Positions 25,918 through 35,005 of a stretch of DNA of 64,000 nt are shown in pieces. The notes beneath the pieces were generated by a model, which was given only the letters and a program-made list of their open reading frames with translations, ran no database searches and was not told where the DNA came from. The position numbers and the translations under genes were made by a program. Location: NCBI RefSeq assembly GCF_007856155.1, contig NZ_CP042266.1, positions 8,082,485 to 8,146,484 of the forward strand, written 5' to 3'. The stretch is from Streptomyces qinzhouensis (GTDB lineage Bacteria > Actinomycetota > Actinomycetes > Streptomycetales > Streptomycetaceae). The stretch's first letter is position 1. Each line of letters opens with the position of its first letter.

Positions 25918-26814
25918 CTATCCGGCGTCGACGGCCGACAGCATGCTCTCCACCCTGGCATGCCACTGGTAGTACGACTGGATCTTGTGGAACTCGCCCA
26001 GAGGAGTCACGGAGACGCCGTAGACGTACTGGTCACCGGCGGGGTACGGAGCATGCCTCACCAGCTTCTCGATGCCCTCACCGGCCTTCACGGGAAGGCC
26101 CAGCGGGTCGGTCGTCCTGACGGAGAACGTGATCCGTTCGATCGTCGAGGACTCCCAGTTGAGGGTGGTGTAGACACTGAAGGCCTGCTCGCAGAAGCGT
26201 GTCAGTGCCTCGCTCGGCTCCGGCAGCCCCGCCTCGCTCAGCAGCGCCCGGAGCCCCTTCGGCCGGAAGACCTCGGGCGAGGACGGATTGAAGTACAGGT
26301 TCACCGTCCGCTTCGGGTAGTCGATCCCCACGGTGTTCACGATGCCGGCCACGCCGTGCCGTTCGAAGAAGGCGAGGTTGCCGGTCACGCTCCGCGGCAT
26401 CGACGGCAGTTCGGCGAGGCGGGCCACCGGCTGGGGCGCGGGCGCGGGGAAGAAGGTCCAGGTCTTCTTGAAGCCGCCGACGACGCCGAAGTCGAAGCCG
26501 TAACCGCCGACCGGGAACGCCTGGTGGATCTCCCGCGACACCCTGTCGACGGGGTGTCCCGTCTCGGTGGCGAAGCCGTTCGACAGCGCGACCGCGTACG
26601 GATCGAGGTCCTTGGGGAGCATCGTCCAGCGGCAGTCGAGGTCGTCCGCCCCCCGCGGGCCGGTCTGCGTCCGGAAGGAGATCACGGCGGGTGCCATCAC
26701 ATGCCCGTACGCCGCCAGAACGGGCCGGACCTTGTCATGCGCCATGGACAGGCCCATCACCCGGGACGTCTCCTCGGCGACCGAGTGGAACTTCGCCGTC
26801 CGAGCTTCCGACAT
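25918..26814 (-). CDS. ABBA aromatic prenyltransferase 3
   Basis: This 298-residue PT-barrel prenyltransferase begins MSEARTAKFHSVAEE and resembles prenyltransferase 1 at the N-terminus (AHDKVRPVLAAYG). It has ELPSMPRSV, RTVNLYFNPSS and the C-terminal HKIQSYYQWH, as in the NphB/Fnq26 group. GGAGG precedes the ATG. It heads a leftward operon with prenyltransferase 2 and perhaps the methyltransferase. Confidence 0.92.
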   Translation of the reverse strand: MSEARTAKFHSVAEETSRVMGLSMAHDKVRPVLAAYGHVMAPAVISFRTQTGPRGADDLDCRWTMLPKDLDPYAVALSNGFATETGHPVDRVSREIHQAFPVGGYGFDFGVVGGFKKTWTFFPAPAPQPVARLAELPSMPRSVTGNLAFFERHGVAGIVNTVGIDYPKRTVNLYFNPSSPEVFRPKGLRALLSEAGLPEPSEALTRFCEQAFSVYTTLNWESSTIERITFSVRTTDPLGLPVKAGEGIEKLVRHAPYPAGDQYVYGVSVTPLGEFHKIQSYYQWHARVESMLSAVDAG

Positions 26815-27451
26815 GCTTCCTCCACGGATTCTTCTGGACTTCTGACGGACGAGAGGCCGCACCCGGGCACAGCCCTTTTATGCGTCTCATGCGCGGACGT
26901 TCTTTTCCCGGACGCCGCGAAACAAGGACATCGGTCGGCACGGGACGCGGATACCGTCATGCGAAAAGAGAGCCGGCCGGCTCGCCTTCCCACGGGATCT
27001 TTCGCAACCCGCCGAGGAATCCGCACATTTCCGAAACACCATGCCGCGAACGCCAGGGACCCCAGGAGACGCTGCGAGCGTTCCATGCGTACCGGATCAT
27101 GTCAACGCCGGCTCAACCGCATATCGAGCGAGAATCCAGCAGAACTCGGAATTCCCTCGAATTCGACAATCCGGAGCGCGGCACAGGGAATTCCACCGGT
27201 TCTCGACCGGGCGGCGACCGCCCGCCGCCCGCCGGAGCGGGGGAGTACCCCCACCGCCCCGACCGGCCGCCGAACACAACCCGCCCGCCCCGGCCTCTCC
27301 AAGGCCGGGCCGTCCACCGCACGGCCCCGCGATCCGCAACGGCGTCCACGCGTTCGTTCTTCCGGGTGGTCGCGGGCGCGGCCGGTACCCCCGCGCTCCG
27401 GCACGGAGTTAGGTTGCTGACCGATCGCCGCCGGCTTCGCGAAGGACACCG
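26815..27451. other. Intergenic stretch right of the prenyltransferase operon
   Basis: No frame here gives a protein I can support. This region plus the small frame after it forms a 1-kb divergent gap between prenyltransferase 3 and the NRPS. It is less GC-rich than the genes, as promoter regions in this organism tend to be. Confidence 0.5.
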
Positions 27452-27649
27452 ATGACCATTCCCGCCCTGGACCACGCGATGACCGGACACCCCCTGCCGC
27501 GGCGGACCGTGCCGCAGACGGCCGGACCGCGCGGTCGGGCGGAGAGGCCGAACACGGACCTGCCCGCCCCCCGGACCGATACCGTCGGGCACCGCCGCCG
27601 CCCCGGCTGCCCCGCCGCTTCCGGGAAAGACCTCCCCACGGCCGGCTGA
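27452..27649 (+). CDS. Possible small protein of 65 residues
   Basis: ATG at 27452 has GAAGGA upstream and an open frame to 27649. The product (MTIPALDHAMTGHPLP and onward) is rich in Pro, Arg and Gly, with no known motif. It could be a leader or a chance frame. It is not an MbtH-like protein. Confidence 0.25.
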   Translation: MTIPALDHAMTGHPLPRRTVPQTAGPRGRAERPNTDLPAPRTDTVGHRRRPGCPAASGKDLPTAG

Positions 27650-27827
27650 CCCCCCGGGGCCCCGCCGGCACGCTCCCTCACCGGAGCCGTGCGGTGCGGC
27701 CCCGCGGAGCGGGCGCCGACGACAGCCCGAACGGCCCGCTGCCCGTTCGGCACGCCGCGGCCACGACCCGCATCCCGCGCACTTCAGCGCACCCGTGCCA
27801 TGAAACCGTCACTTCCCGGGGGACAGC

Positions 27828-30800
27828 TTGCGACCCGATCACCTTCACCAGCCCGGCGGTCGTGGCATCCGTCTGCCCCTGTCGTCGAGCCAGCGTGAGA
27901 TCTGGTTCAGCCAGGCCAGGTACGGGCACGACGCCGCCTACCGGATCGCCGAATATCTGGAGATCGACGGGCCGGTGCGGCCCCGGCTCCTCGAGGCGGC
28001 ACTGCGCAGAGCCGTCACGGAAGCCGAACCACTGAACGTACGATTCGGGTCCGACGCCGGAGTGCCCTGGCAGGAATTCGACACCGTACGCGACTGGGAC
28101 TTCCCCGTATTCGACGTCAGCCACGAGCCCGATCCGCGCGCGGCCGCCGAAAGCTGGATGCGCGACGATCTGCGGCGGCCGATGAACCTCGAACAGGGAC
28201 CACTGTTCTGCTACGCGCTCTTCCGGCTCGGCCCGCACCGGTCCGCGCTCTACCAGAGCTTCCACCACATCACCATCGACGCGGCCGGCGGCGCGCTGCT
28301 GACGCGACGCGTAGCCGCGCTCTACACCGCGATGGCCACCGCCACCACAGCACCCGAATCCCCCTTCGGCCCGCTGCGACTCCTGCTCGAACGCGACACG
28401 GCCTACCAGTCGTCACCGCAACGCGACACCGACCGCGCCTACTGGGCCCGACAGCTGGCACACTGCCCCGACCCGGTCCGCCTCGCCGACCCCGCCCGGG
28501 ACGGGCTCCGCCCGGCCACCCTGCGGGAGCCCCAGCAACTGACCGAGGAGGAGACGACCCGGCTGCGCACAGCGGCCAGGGCCGCCGGGGTGCACTGGTC
28601 CGTCCTGCTGCTGGCGACGACAGCCGCCTACCTCCACCGCCTCACCGGCGCGCCCGACCTCGTCATCGGCCTGCCGGTCACCGCCCGCACCGACACCGAA
28701 CTCCGCGCCCTGCCCGGCATGCTCGCCAACCTCGTCCCCCTGCGCCTGCGGATCTCCGCCAGCACCCCCGTACGCGATCTGCTGCGACACGTCTCCCGCG
28801 AAGCCCGCCACGCTCTGCGCCACCAGCGCTACCGCTGCGTCGACATCGCCCGTGACCTGCGACTGCGCGACGCGGGACGCGACTTGATCAGCACCCAGGT
28901 CAACGTCATGTCCTTCGACTACGACGTCACCTTCGCCGGACACCCGGTCACCGCGCACAACCTGTCCAACGGGATCGTCGACGACCTGGCCGTCATGGCC
29001 TACGACCGCTCCGACGGCACCGGCCTGTGCATCGACCTCAACGCCCCCGCCGGACCGTACACACAGTCCGACCTGGCCGGACACCGCATCCGCTTCATGC
29101 GGCTCCTGGACACCTTCTGCGACACCACCGCCCCCGAACGCACCGTCGGGGGAGCCGACCTGCTGTCCGCCCGGGAAACCCGTCGCGTGCTGACCGAATG
29201 GAACGACACCGCCCGCCCGCTGCCCGCCGTCTCCCTCACCGAACTCCTCGCGGCACAGGCCCGGCACAGCCCCGACCGCCTCGCCGTACTCGCCGACGAC
29301 GGCCGGCAGCGGCTGACCTACGCCCAACTGCACACGGCCGCCCACCGCCTCGCCCGCCGGCTCGCCGCCCGCGGCGCGGCACCCGGGCAGCGCGTCGCCG
29401 TCGCGCTGCCGCGCTGCCCCGACCTCGTGGTCACCCTGCTGGCCGTACTCCACACCGGCGCCGCCTACCTCCCGCTGGACTTGGAGCAGCCGGCCGAACG
29501 GCTGGGACAGATGCTGACCGACGCGGCACCGGCACTCGTCGTCACACGGTCCGACGCCACCGCCGCCTCGCCCCTCTCCCACGCGGACGAGGTACCCCGG
29601 CTACTCCTCGACGCCCTCGACGCCCCCGACGCCCCCGACGCCCCGGAACTCCCCGGCGACGACCGGCCGGCCGACAGCACATCCAAGCCACCGGGCCCGG
29701 GCCCGGGACCGGTGCGCGCCGCACGGCCCGCAGACCCCGCGTACCTCATCTACACCTCGGGCTCCACCGGCACCCCCAAGGGCGTACTCGTCCCGCACCA
29801 CGCGATCGTCAACCGCCTGCTGTGGATGCAGGACACCTACCACCTCACCGACCGCGACCGGGTCCTGCACAAGACCTCCATCGGCTTCGACGTATCGGTG
29901 TGGGAGCTGTTCTGGCCGCTGATCAGCGGCGCCGCCCTCGTCCTGGCCCGGCCCGGCGGCCACCGGGACCCGCACTACACCGCCCGCACCATCCGCGAAC
30001 AGGGCATCACGACCGCACACTTCGTCCCGTCCGTCCTCGACGCCTTCCTCGCCGAACCCGACACGGCCCGCTGCACCGGCCTGCGGCAGATCTTCAGCAG
30101 CGGCGAAGCGCTTCCCCGCACGACCGCCGAACGGTTCCACACCCTGCTGCCGCACACAGCCCTGCACAACCTGTACGGACCCACGGAAGCCGCCGTCGAC
30201 GTCACCCACCACCGGTGCGTGCCCGGCGCCACCGGACCGGTACCCATCGGCAGACCGGTATGGAACACGCGACTGTACGTCCTGGACGCCGCGCTCAAAC
30301 CCTGCGCGCCGCACACACCAGGCGAGCTCTACCTCGCCGGCCGGCAACTGGCCGACGGATACCACGCCCGCCCCGCCCTGACCGCCGACCGGTTCCCGGC
30401 CGACCCCTTCGGACACCTCTTCGGCGCCCCCGGCTCCCGGATGTACCGCACGGGCGACCTGGCCAGATGGCTGCCGGACGGCAGCCTCGAATACCTCGGC
30501 CGCACCGACGACCAGGTCAAACTGCACGGAGTGCGCATCGAACTCGGCGAGGTCGAGACCGCACTGCGAGCCCTGCCCGGTATCGCACAGGCCGCGGCGG
30601 CCCTGGTCGGCGAACGACTCGTCGGCTACCTCACCCGCAACCCGACGGCCGGCCCCCCGCACAGCGGCCCCGACCTCGCCGAAGCCCGCCGACAACTGCT
30701 GCGCACCCTGCCCGAATCCATGGTCCCCGCCGAACTCGTCGTCCTGGACACCCTGCCGCTGCACACCAGCGGCAAGCTGAACCGCAAAGCCCTCCCCGCC

Positions 30801-31976
30801 CCGCGCCCCGCGGCCCCGGCGGGCCCACGACCGCCGCGCGACACCACCGAGGAACAACTGGCCCTGCTGTTCGCCGAGGTCCTCGGCGTCGACGACATCG
30901 GCCCCGACGCGGACTTCTTCCAGCTCGGCGGATACTCCCTGCTCGCCACCCGGCTCATGGCCCGCATCCGCGAGGTCTTCGGAACAGAACCACCGATCCG
31001 CACCCTGTTCGAGGCACCCACCGTCGCCCAGCTCGCCAAACAGCTGAAAAACCCCGCACCCCCCCGGCAGCAGTCGCCCGCCCACCGGCGGCCGGGAAGA
31101 CCGGCCGCCCCGCACCCGCCCGGCCCCCCCGCCCCGCGCGACCGCCTCGAACCACTGCTGCCGCTGCGCACCGAAGGCACCGCACCACCGCTGTTCTGCG
31201 TACACCCCGGCAGCGGCCTCGGCGGCGCCTACGCCGGTCTCCTGCGTCACCTCGGCCCCGACCGGCCCGTCTACGCCCTGCAGGCACCCGGGCTCAGCGC
31301 CCCCGCCGAAGCGGCGCCCGCCAGTGTGGAGGAGATGGCCGCCGACTACATCCGGCGTATCCGTACGGTCCGGCCCTCGGGCCCCTACCATCTGCTCGGC
31401 TGGTCCTTCGGCGGTCTGGTCGCCCACGCCATGGCCACCCGGCTGCAGAGCCGGGGCCGGCAGGTCGGCCTGCTCGCGGTCCTCGACGCCTACCCCGACA
31501 ACCGGCGCATCCTCACCCACCGGACCGAACTGAGCGAACAGCAGTGGCTGCGGCTGTTCCTGGACGACACCGGCGACGGTTCCCCGGACCCGTCCCCGAC
31601 CGCCGGCCCGGCCGGCCCGGCGCCCGCCGCGGGCACCGAGACACTCATGGCGGCCCTGCGCCGGACCGGCCTGCCCGCACAGCTCCTGCAGGACCCGTCG
31701 GCCTCCCCGCTGCTGAAGGTCATGCGCAACAACCTCACACTGCTGAGCGGATTCACCCCGCACGTCGTCAACGGCGACCTGCTGCTGTTCACCGCGGACC
31801 GGCCCATCCCCGGCCATCCCCCCGACCCCGCGCACACCCCACGGGAATGGCGGCGCCATGTGAACGGAACGGTGCACGTCAACGGCGTACCCGCACAGCA
31901 CTTCCATCTGCTGCACCCCGGCCCCCTGGCACACATCGGCCCGCTCCTCGCCCAGGCCCTCACCGAGGCGGAATAG
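27828..31976 (+). CDS. Single-module NRPS, C-A-T-TE, predicted serine
   Basis: This 1382-residue synthetase has four domains. Condensation (about 15-440) has SFHHITIDA near residue 145, with Ala after the aspartate. Adenylation (about 455-985) has YTSGSTGTPKG. The carrier domain has its phosphopantetheine serine in GGYSL near 1034. The thioesterase (about 1115-1382) has GWSFGG near 1190. Pocket residues read from FDVSVWE, AHFVPS, QIFSSGE and EAAVDV give DVWHFSLVDK, the EntF serine code. TTG at 27828 has GGGGG upstream and fits the start of the C domain. No MbtH protein or aryl carrier is in the window. It may join serine to a carboxylate such as a phenazine acid, or belong to another pathway. 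Confidence 0.9.
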   Translation: MRPDHLHQPGGRGIRLPLSSSQREIWFSQARYGHDAAYRIAEYLEIDGPVRPRLLEAALRRAVTEAEPLNVRFGSDAGVPWQEFDTVRDWDFPVFDVSHEPDPRAAAESWMRDDLRRPMNLEQGPLFCYALFRLGPHRSALYQSFHHITIDAAGGALLTRRVAALYTAMATATTAPESPFGPLRLLLERDTAYQSSPQRDTDRAYWARQLAHCPDPVRLADPARDGLRPATLREPQQLTEEETTRLRTAARAAGVHWSVLLLATTAAYLHRLTGAPDLVIGLPVTARTDTELRALPGMLANLVPLRLRISASTPVRDLLRHVSREARHALRHQRYRCVDIARDLRLRDAGRDLISTQVNVMSFDYDVTFAGHPVTAHNLSNGIVDDLAVMAYDRSDGTGLCIDLNAPAGPYTQSDLAGHRIRFMRLLDTFCDTTAPERTVGGADLLSARETRRVLTEWNDTARPLPAVSLTELLAAQARHSPDRLAVLADDGRQRLTYAQLHTAAHRLARRLAARGAAPGQRVAVALPRCPDLVVTLLAVLHTGAAYLPLDLEQPAERLGQMLTDAAPALVVTRSDATAASPLSHADEVPRLLLDALDAPDAPDAPELPGDDRPADSTSKPPGPGPGPVRAARPADPAYLIYTSGSTGTPKGVLVPHHAIVNRLLWMQDTYHLTDRDRVLHKTSIGFDVSVWELFWPLISGAALVLARPGGHRDPHYTARTIREQGITTAHFVPSVLDAFLAEPDTARCTGLRQIFSSGEALPRTTAERFHTLLPHTALHNLYGPTEAAVDVTHHRCVPGATGPVPIGRPVWNTRLYVLDAALKPCAPHTPGELYLAGRQLADGYHARPALTADRFPADPFGHLFGAPGSRMYRTGDLARWLPDGSLEYLGRTDDQVKLHGVRIELGEVETALRALPGIAQAAAALVGERLVGYLTRNPTAGPPHSGPDLAEARRQLLRTLPESMVPAELVVLDTLPLHTSGKLNRKALPAPRPAAPAGPRPPRDTTEEQLALLFAEVLGVDDIGPDADFFQLGGYSLLATRLMARIREVFGTEPPIRTLFEAPTVAQLAKQLKNPAPPRQQSPAHRRPGRPAAPHPPGPPAPRDRLEPLLPLRTEGTAPPLFCVHPGSGLGGAYAGLLRHLGPDRPVYALQAPGLSAPAEAAPASVEEMAADYIRRIRTVRPSGPYHLLGWSFGGLVAHAMATRLQSRGRQVGLLAVLDAYPDNRRILTHRTELSEQQWLRLFLDDTGDGSPDPSPTAGPAGPAPAAGTETLMAALRRTGLPAQLLQDPSASPLLKVMRNNLTLLSGFTPHVVNGDLLLFTADRPIPGHPPDPAHTPREWRRHVNGTVHVNGVPAQHFHLLHPGPLAHIGPLLAQALTEAE

Positions 31977-32203
31977 CCGCCCCACCGGACACGGGGCCGG
32001 GGGGCGGGGGCGGCTCCCCGGGGGCGCGGGAATGCGCCGGAGCGCTGCGCCGTGCCCATAGGCGCTGCCCGGGGCTGCTCACAGCGTCTGCACCCCGGGG
32101 GTGCGTCCGCCGTAGCCTGGATCGCCGGATCCGCCCGGTGAGGAGCGTTCCGCCTGCCACCGCGAGAGACCGGCCCTCGTCTCCACGTCCCAGGGAGTGT
32201 CCT

Positions 32204-32815
32204 GTGTTTTCCTTACGTGCCTTCGCCGCTGCCACGGCCGCGACCGCCCTGCTGGCCGGTGCCGGCGCCGGTGTCGAAGCAGCGGCGGCGCCGCCGCCTG
32301 TCAGCCGCTTCCACGACGGCAGTTTCGAATACCCCAGGGCCCCCGCCGGCCTCTTCACCCCGTACTTCCCGGGGCAGGACATCGGCCCCTGGTCCGTGAC
32401 CCTCGGGGCGGTCGACCTGATCGGCGCCGGCACCTGGCAGGCCGCCGAGGGCGACCAGTCCGTCGACCTCAACGGCACCGGCGCCGTGAGCCAGACCTTC
32501 ACCACGACTCCCGGCAGCACCTACACCGTCACCTACGCGCTCGCCGGCAACCCCACCGCCGCCGACCCCGCAGTGAAGACGGGCCGGGTCCTCGTCGACG
32601 GCCAGGACTCCCAGAACTTCTCCTTCGACGTCACCGGCAAGACCTACGCCGCCATGGGATACGTGACCCGCCGGCTGTCGTTTGTGGCCAACGCCTCCAC
32701 CACCACCGTCGCCTTCGTCAGCACCACGGGCCCGACCGCGGCCAACGGCCCGGTCATCGACGACGTGTGCATCGAGCGCGAGCCCTCCTCCTGCCCCTCC
32801 TGCACGGCCGGCTGA
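32204..32815 (+). CDS. Secreted DUF642 (choice-of-anchor C) protein with an early TTA codon
   Basis: This 203-residue protein has a signal peptide (FAAATAATALLAGAGAG) and one DUF642 beta-sandwich with DGSFEYP, VDLIGAGTWQ, GDQSVDLNG and FTTTPGSTYTV. Such domains bind carbohydrate or cell-wall material. It ends in a cysteine pair (CPSC). GTG at 32204 follows AGGGAG. Codon 4 is TTA, so translation probably depends on the developmental tRNA bldA. Confidence 0.85.
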   Translation: MFSLRAFAAATAATALLAGAGAGVEAAAAPPPVSRFHDGSFEYPRAPAGLFTPYFPGQDIGPWSVTLGAVDLIGAGTWQAAEGDQSVDLNGTGAVSQTFTTTPGSTYTVTYALAGNPTAADPAVKTGRVLVDGQDSQNFSFDVTGKTYAAMGYVTRRLSFVANASTTTVAFVSTTGPTAANGPVIDDVCIEREPSSCPSCTAG

Positions 32816-32920
32816 CGGCCCGGAACCCGCCGGAACCCCCGAAACTCGCTGAAACCCTTCGGATCCCGCCACCGGTCCCCGTCCCCCCGGCCGGGCGGAC
32901 GGACGGGGACCCGCCCGGTT

Positions 32921-33661
32921 CTACAAGTCGGCCACGAGCAGCCGGTAGCCGACATCGAGTTCTTCGCGGTCGAGCAGGTCGGCATGGCGCCGTTGCCACC
33001 GGCCGGAGGACAAATCCCCGGACAGCCGGGCCAGACCCGGCCGGAGGACCTCGTCCCGGGTCCGGGCGAGCAACGAGATACCCGCCCGGACCTGTGGATC
33101 GAGGTACGCCTCGGGCCGGCGCCAGAAGGCGGCGAGGAATCCGTCGGTGCAGTCGTGCGGTACGGGGACGGTCTCGACACGGGCGCCTCCCAGCAGCGCC
33201 ACCAGGCGGTCGACCGCGACCGCTCGTACGTCGTCGACCGCGGCCGCCTCGGGCAGGTACTCCTCCAGCAGCCAGAACCTGCGGCTGACTTCGTGGTCGA
33301 AGGTGAGGACGACGATCCGCCGCCGGGCGATGCGCCGGAGCTCCTCGACGCCGGCCTCCGGATCGCTCCAGTGGTGCACGGTCAGGAGGGCCATCACCGC
33401 ATCGGCCGAGTCGTCGGCGAGCGGGATCGACTCCGCGGACGCTTCCAGCGCCGGCGCGGATCCGGCCGGACGCTGGGCGATCATCACGGAGCTGGGTTCC
33501 ACCGCCAGCACCGTCTGCGGCGGTTCGTAGGAACCGGTGCCGGCTCCCACATTGATCACGGTGGCGGCGTCACCGAGGGCCCGATGGATTCCGGCGGCGA
33601 TCCGGAGGTCCGGTCGCCGGGTTTCAGCGTAGGTCACACCAATGCTGTCGTAAGTCTCCAC
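32921..33661 (-). CDS. Class I SAM methyltransferase (type 11)
   Basis: This 246-residue protein begins VETYDSIGVTYAETRRPD and has the SAM motif VINVGAGTGSYE, an acidic AVEPSSVM loop and LLTVHHWSDPEAG, typical of small UbiE-like methyltransferases. GTG at 33661 gives the usual family start; the ribosome site is weak. Neighbours give no substrate. Confidence 0.8.
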   Translation of the reverse strand: METYDSIGVTYAETRRPDLRIAAGIHRALGDAATVINVGAGTGSYEPPQTVLAVEPSSVMIAQRPAGSAPALEASAESIPLADDSADAVMALLTVHHWSDPEAGVEELRRIARRRIVVLTFDHEVSRRFWLLEEYLPEAAAVDDVRAVAVDRLVALLGGARVETVPVPHDCTDGFLAAFWRRPEAYLDPQVRAGISLLARTRDEVLRPGLARLSGDLSSGRWQRRHADLLDREELDVGYRLLVADL

Positions 33662-33742
33662 ACCGCACCGTACGTTCCGCCGCCGGCACCGGGAAGAACC
33701 CGCGACCGGGCCCGCCGCCGCTTCCCCGCCGGACACCCGGCC

Positions 33743-34372
33743 TCACCCGCGGGCGGGGGACCCTCTCCGCTGTGCGCACGGATCGCCACCGGACACTCGT
33801 CCCGGCCGGCGCGCCCGCCGCGGTTCGTGCCGAGGGCGGCGAAGACCGTTTCCTTCGCACGGTGCTCCGGCGCGGGACGTGCTTCCGCCCGCCGCGACCG
33901 TTCCTTCGCCGTCCACCCCGGCCGGGCGGCCGGTACTGCTTGTTCGAGTGACTCCGGGGCGCGCGGGGGCCGGTTCGTTCCCCGGACCGGCCGGCGCCCC
34001 CGCATCCAGGAGCGATCGCGCGGCCGCGTGGAATTCCACGTACTCGACGGTCGCGCCTCCGGGGTGCCGCACGGTCAGATTGCGGCCGGTGGGGACGTCA
34101 TCGGGCCCGTCGAGGACCGTTCCGCCGTGCTGCTCGACGATCCGCAGTACCGGGCCGAGGGAATCGACGATCACCGTGGCGTGGGTGCCCCGGTACGGGG
34201 CGAGGTCCTTCTCCTCACCCGCGAGCAGCAGATACCCGCCGACGGCCGCGAGTTCCAGGCCGCCGTAGCCGAAGCGGAGCCACGGCTGTTCTCCGGTGAG
34301 TTCCGCGAAGGTGGGCAGTGCCGTATCCAGATCGTCGACGTAGACACGGGCGAGGGTGGCGAGCACGGGCAC
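33743..34372 (-). CDS. VOC (glyoxalase/bleomycin-resistance fold) protein with a long odd C-terminal tail
   Basis: The first 125 or so residues form one VOC domain (LATLARVYVDDLDTAL, FGYGGLELAA, NLTVRHPGGATVEYVEF). The remaining 85 are Gly/Arg/Pro-rich with no family likeness, so a lost stop codon or frameshift is possible. GTG at 34372 has GGGAGG upstream. It diverges from an ArsR gene across a palindromic operator, which suggests control by that repressor. Confidence 0.75.
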   Translation of the reverse strand: MPVLATLARVYVDDLDTALPTFAELTGEQPWLRFGYGGLELAAVGGYLLLAGEEKDLAPYRGTHATVIVDSLGPVLRIVEQHGGTVLDGPDDVPTGRNLTVRHPGGATVEYVEFHAAARSLLDAGAPAGPGNEPAPARPGVTRTSSTGRPAGVDGEGTVAAGGSTSRAGAPCEGNGLRRPRHEPRRARRPGRVSGGDPCAQRRGSPARG

Positions 34373-34387
34373 AGGGCCTCCCAGATC

Positions 34388-34406
34388 ATTTCGACTTTCT
34401 CGAAAT
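34388..34406. promoter_or_regulatory. Palindromic operator ATTTCGA-N5-TCGAAAT
   Basis: A perfect 7-bp inverted repeat with a CTTTC spacer lies in the 89-bp divergent gap between the VOC and ArsR genes, followed by a further TCGAAG half-like site. This is the normal place and form of an ArsR-family operator. Confidence 0.7.
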
Positions 34407-34461
34407 ATCGAAGTGATCGGCATACTAGCGGCAGCCGTACCGGCCAGGACAGGGAGAACCG

Positions 34462-34767
34462 ATGGAACAACCCGACCGCACGGACCCCGGCCTGGCCGCC
34501 GTCCTGCACGCCCTGGGCGATCCGGTACGGCTCGACCTGGTCCGCCGGATGGCCGGGAACGGCGAATGCACCTGCAGCCCCGACGGCCTGGGCGTGCCCC
34601 GGTCGACCCTCTCCAACCACTGGCGCATCCTGCGCGAAGCGGGAATCACCCGGACCCGCCGGGACGGAAAAGCCCGGCTGATGACCCTGCGCCGCGCCGA
34701 CCTCGACACCCGCTTCCCCGGCCTCCTCGCGGCCGTACTCGCCGAGAACGGCCGCCGGACCCACTGA
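34462..34767 (+). CDS. ArsR-family transcriptional repressor
   Basis: This 101-residue winged-helix protein has ALGDPVRLDLVRRMAG and the recognition helix region VPRSTLSNHWRILREAGIT. It carries a CTC pair (GECTC) at the position of ArsR ELCVC-like boxes, but its effector is unknown. It is divergent from the VOC gene and very probably binds 34388-34406. Confidence 0.88.
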   Translation: MEQPDRTDPGLAAVLHALGDPVRLDLVRRMAGNGECTCSPDGLGVPRSTLSNHWRILREAGITRTRRDGKARLMTLRRADLDTRFPGLLAAVLAENGRRTH

Positions 34768-34993
34768 CCGGCCCCCGCCGCGCCGGCAACTTCCCCGCGG
34801 GCGCCCGCGCGGAAGCTGCCGGACCGCGCCCGGAAGTACCGGCAGGTGACCGCCCCGGCGCCCGGCCGCTACCGCGCCGCACCGAAGCGCACCGGGCCCG
34901 CCACCGGACCCCGCACCCGCACCCGCCCCCGAAACGACAGCATCACCCATTCACAAAAGGAGTGCCGCATACAGAAAATGACTACTCCATGGG

Positions 34994-35005
34994 TAGGCTG
35001 TGGTC
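34994..35005 (+). promoter_or_regulatory. -10 box of a probable leaderless promoter
   Basis: TAGGCT, an excellent Streptomyces -10 hexamer, ends 6 nt before the ATG at 35006, and no ribosome site is present. This spacing would put the transcript start at the A of the ATG. The -35 region is weak. Confidence 0.45.

Noticed and set aside
29027..32203. Long rightward frame overlapping the NRPS
   Set aside because: Arg/Pro-rich shadow of the NRPS gene. Only its end, from GTG 32204, is a genuine gene (DUF642).
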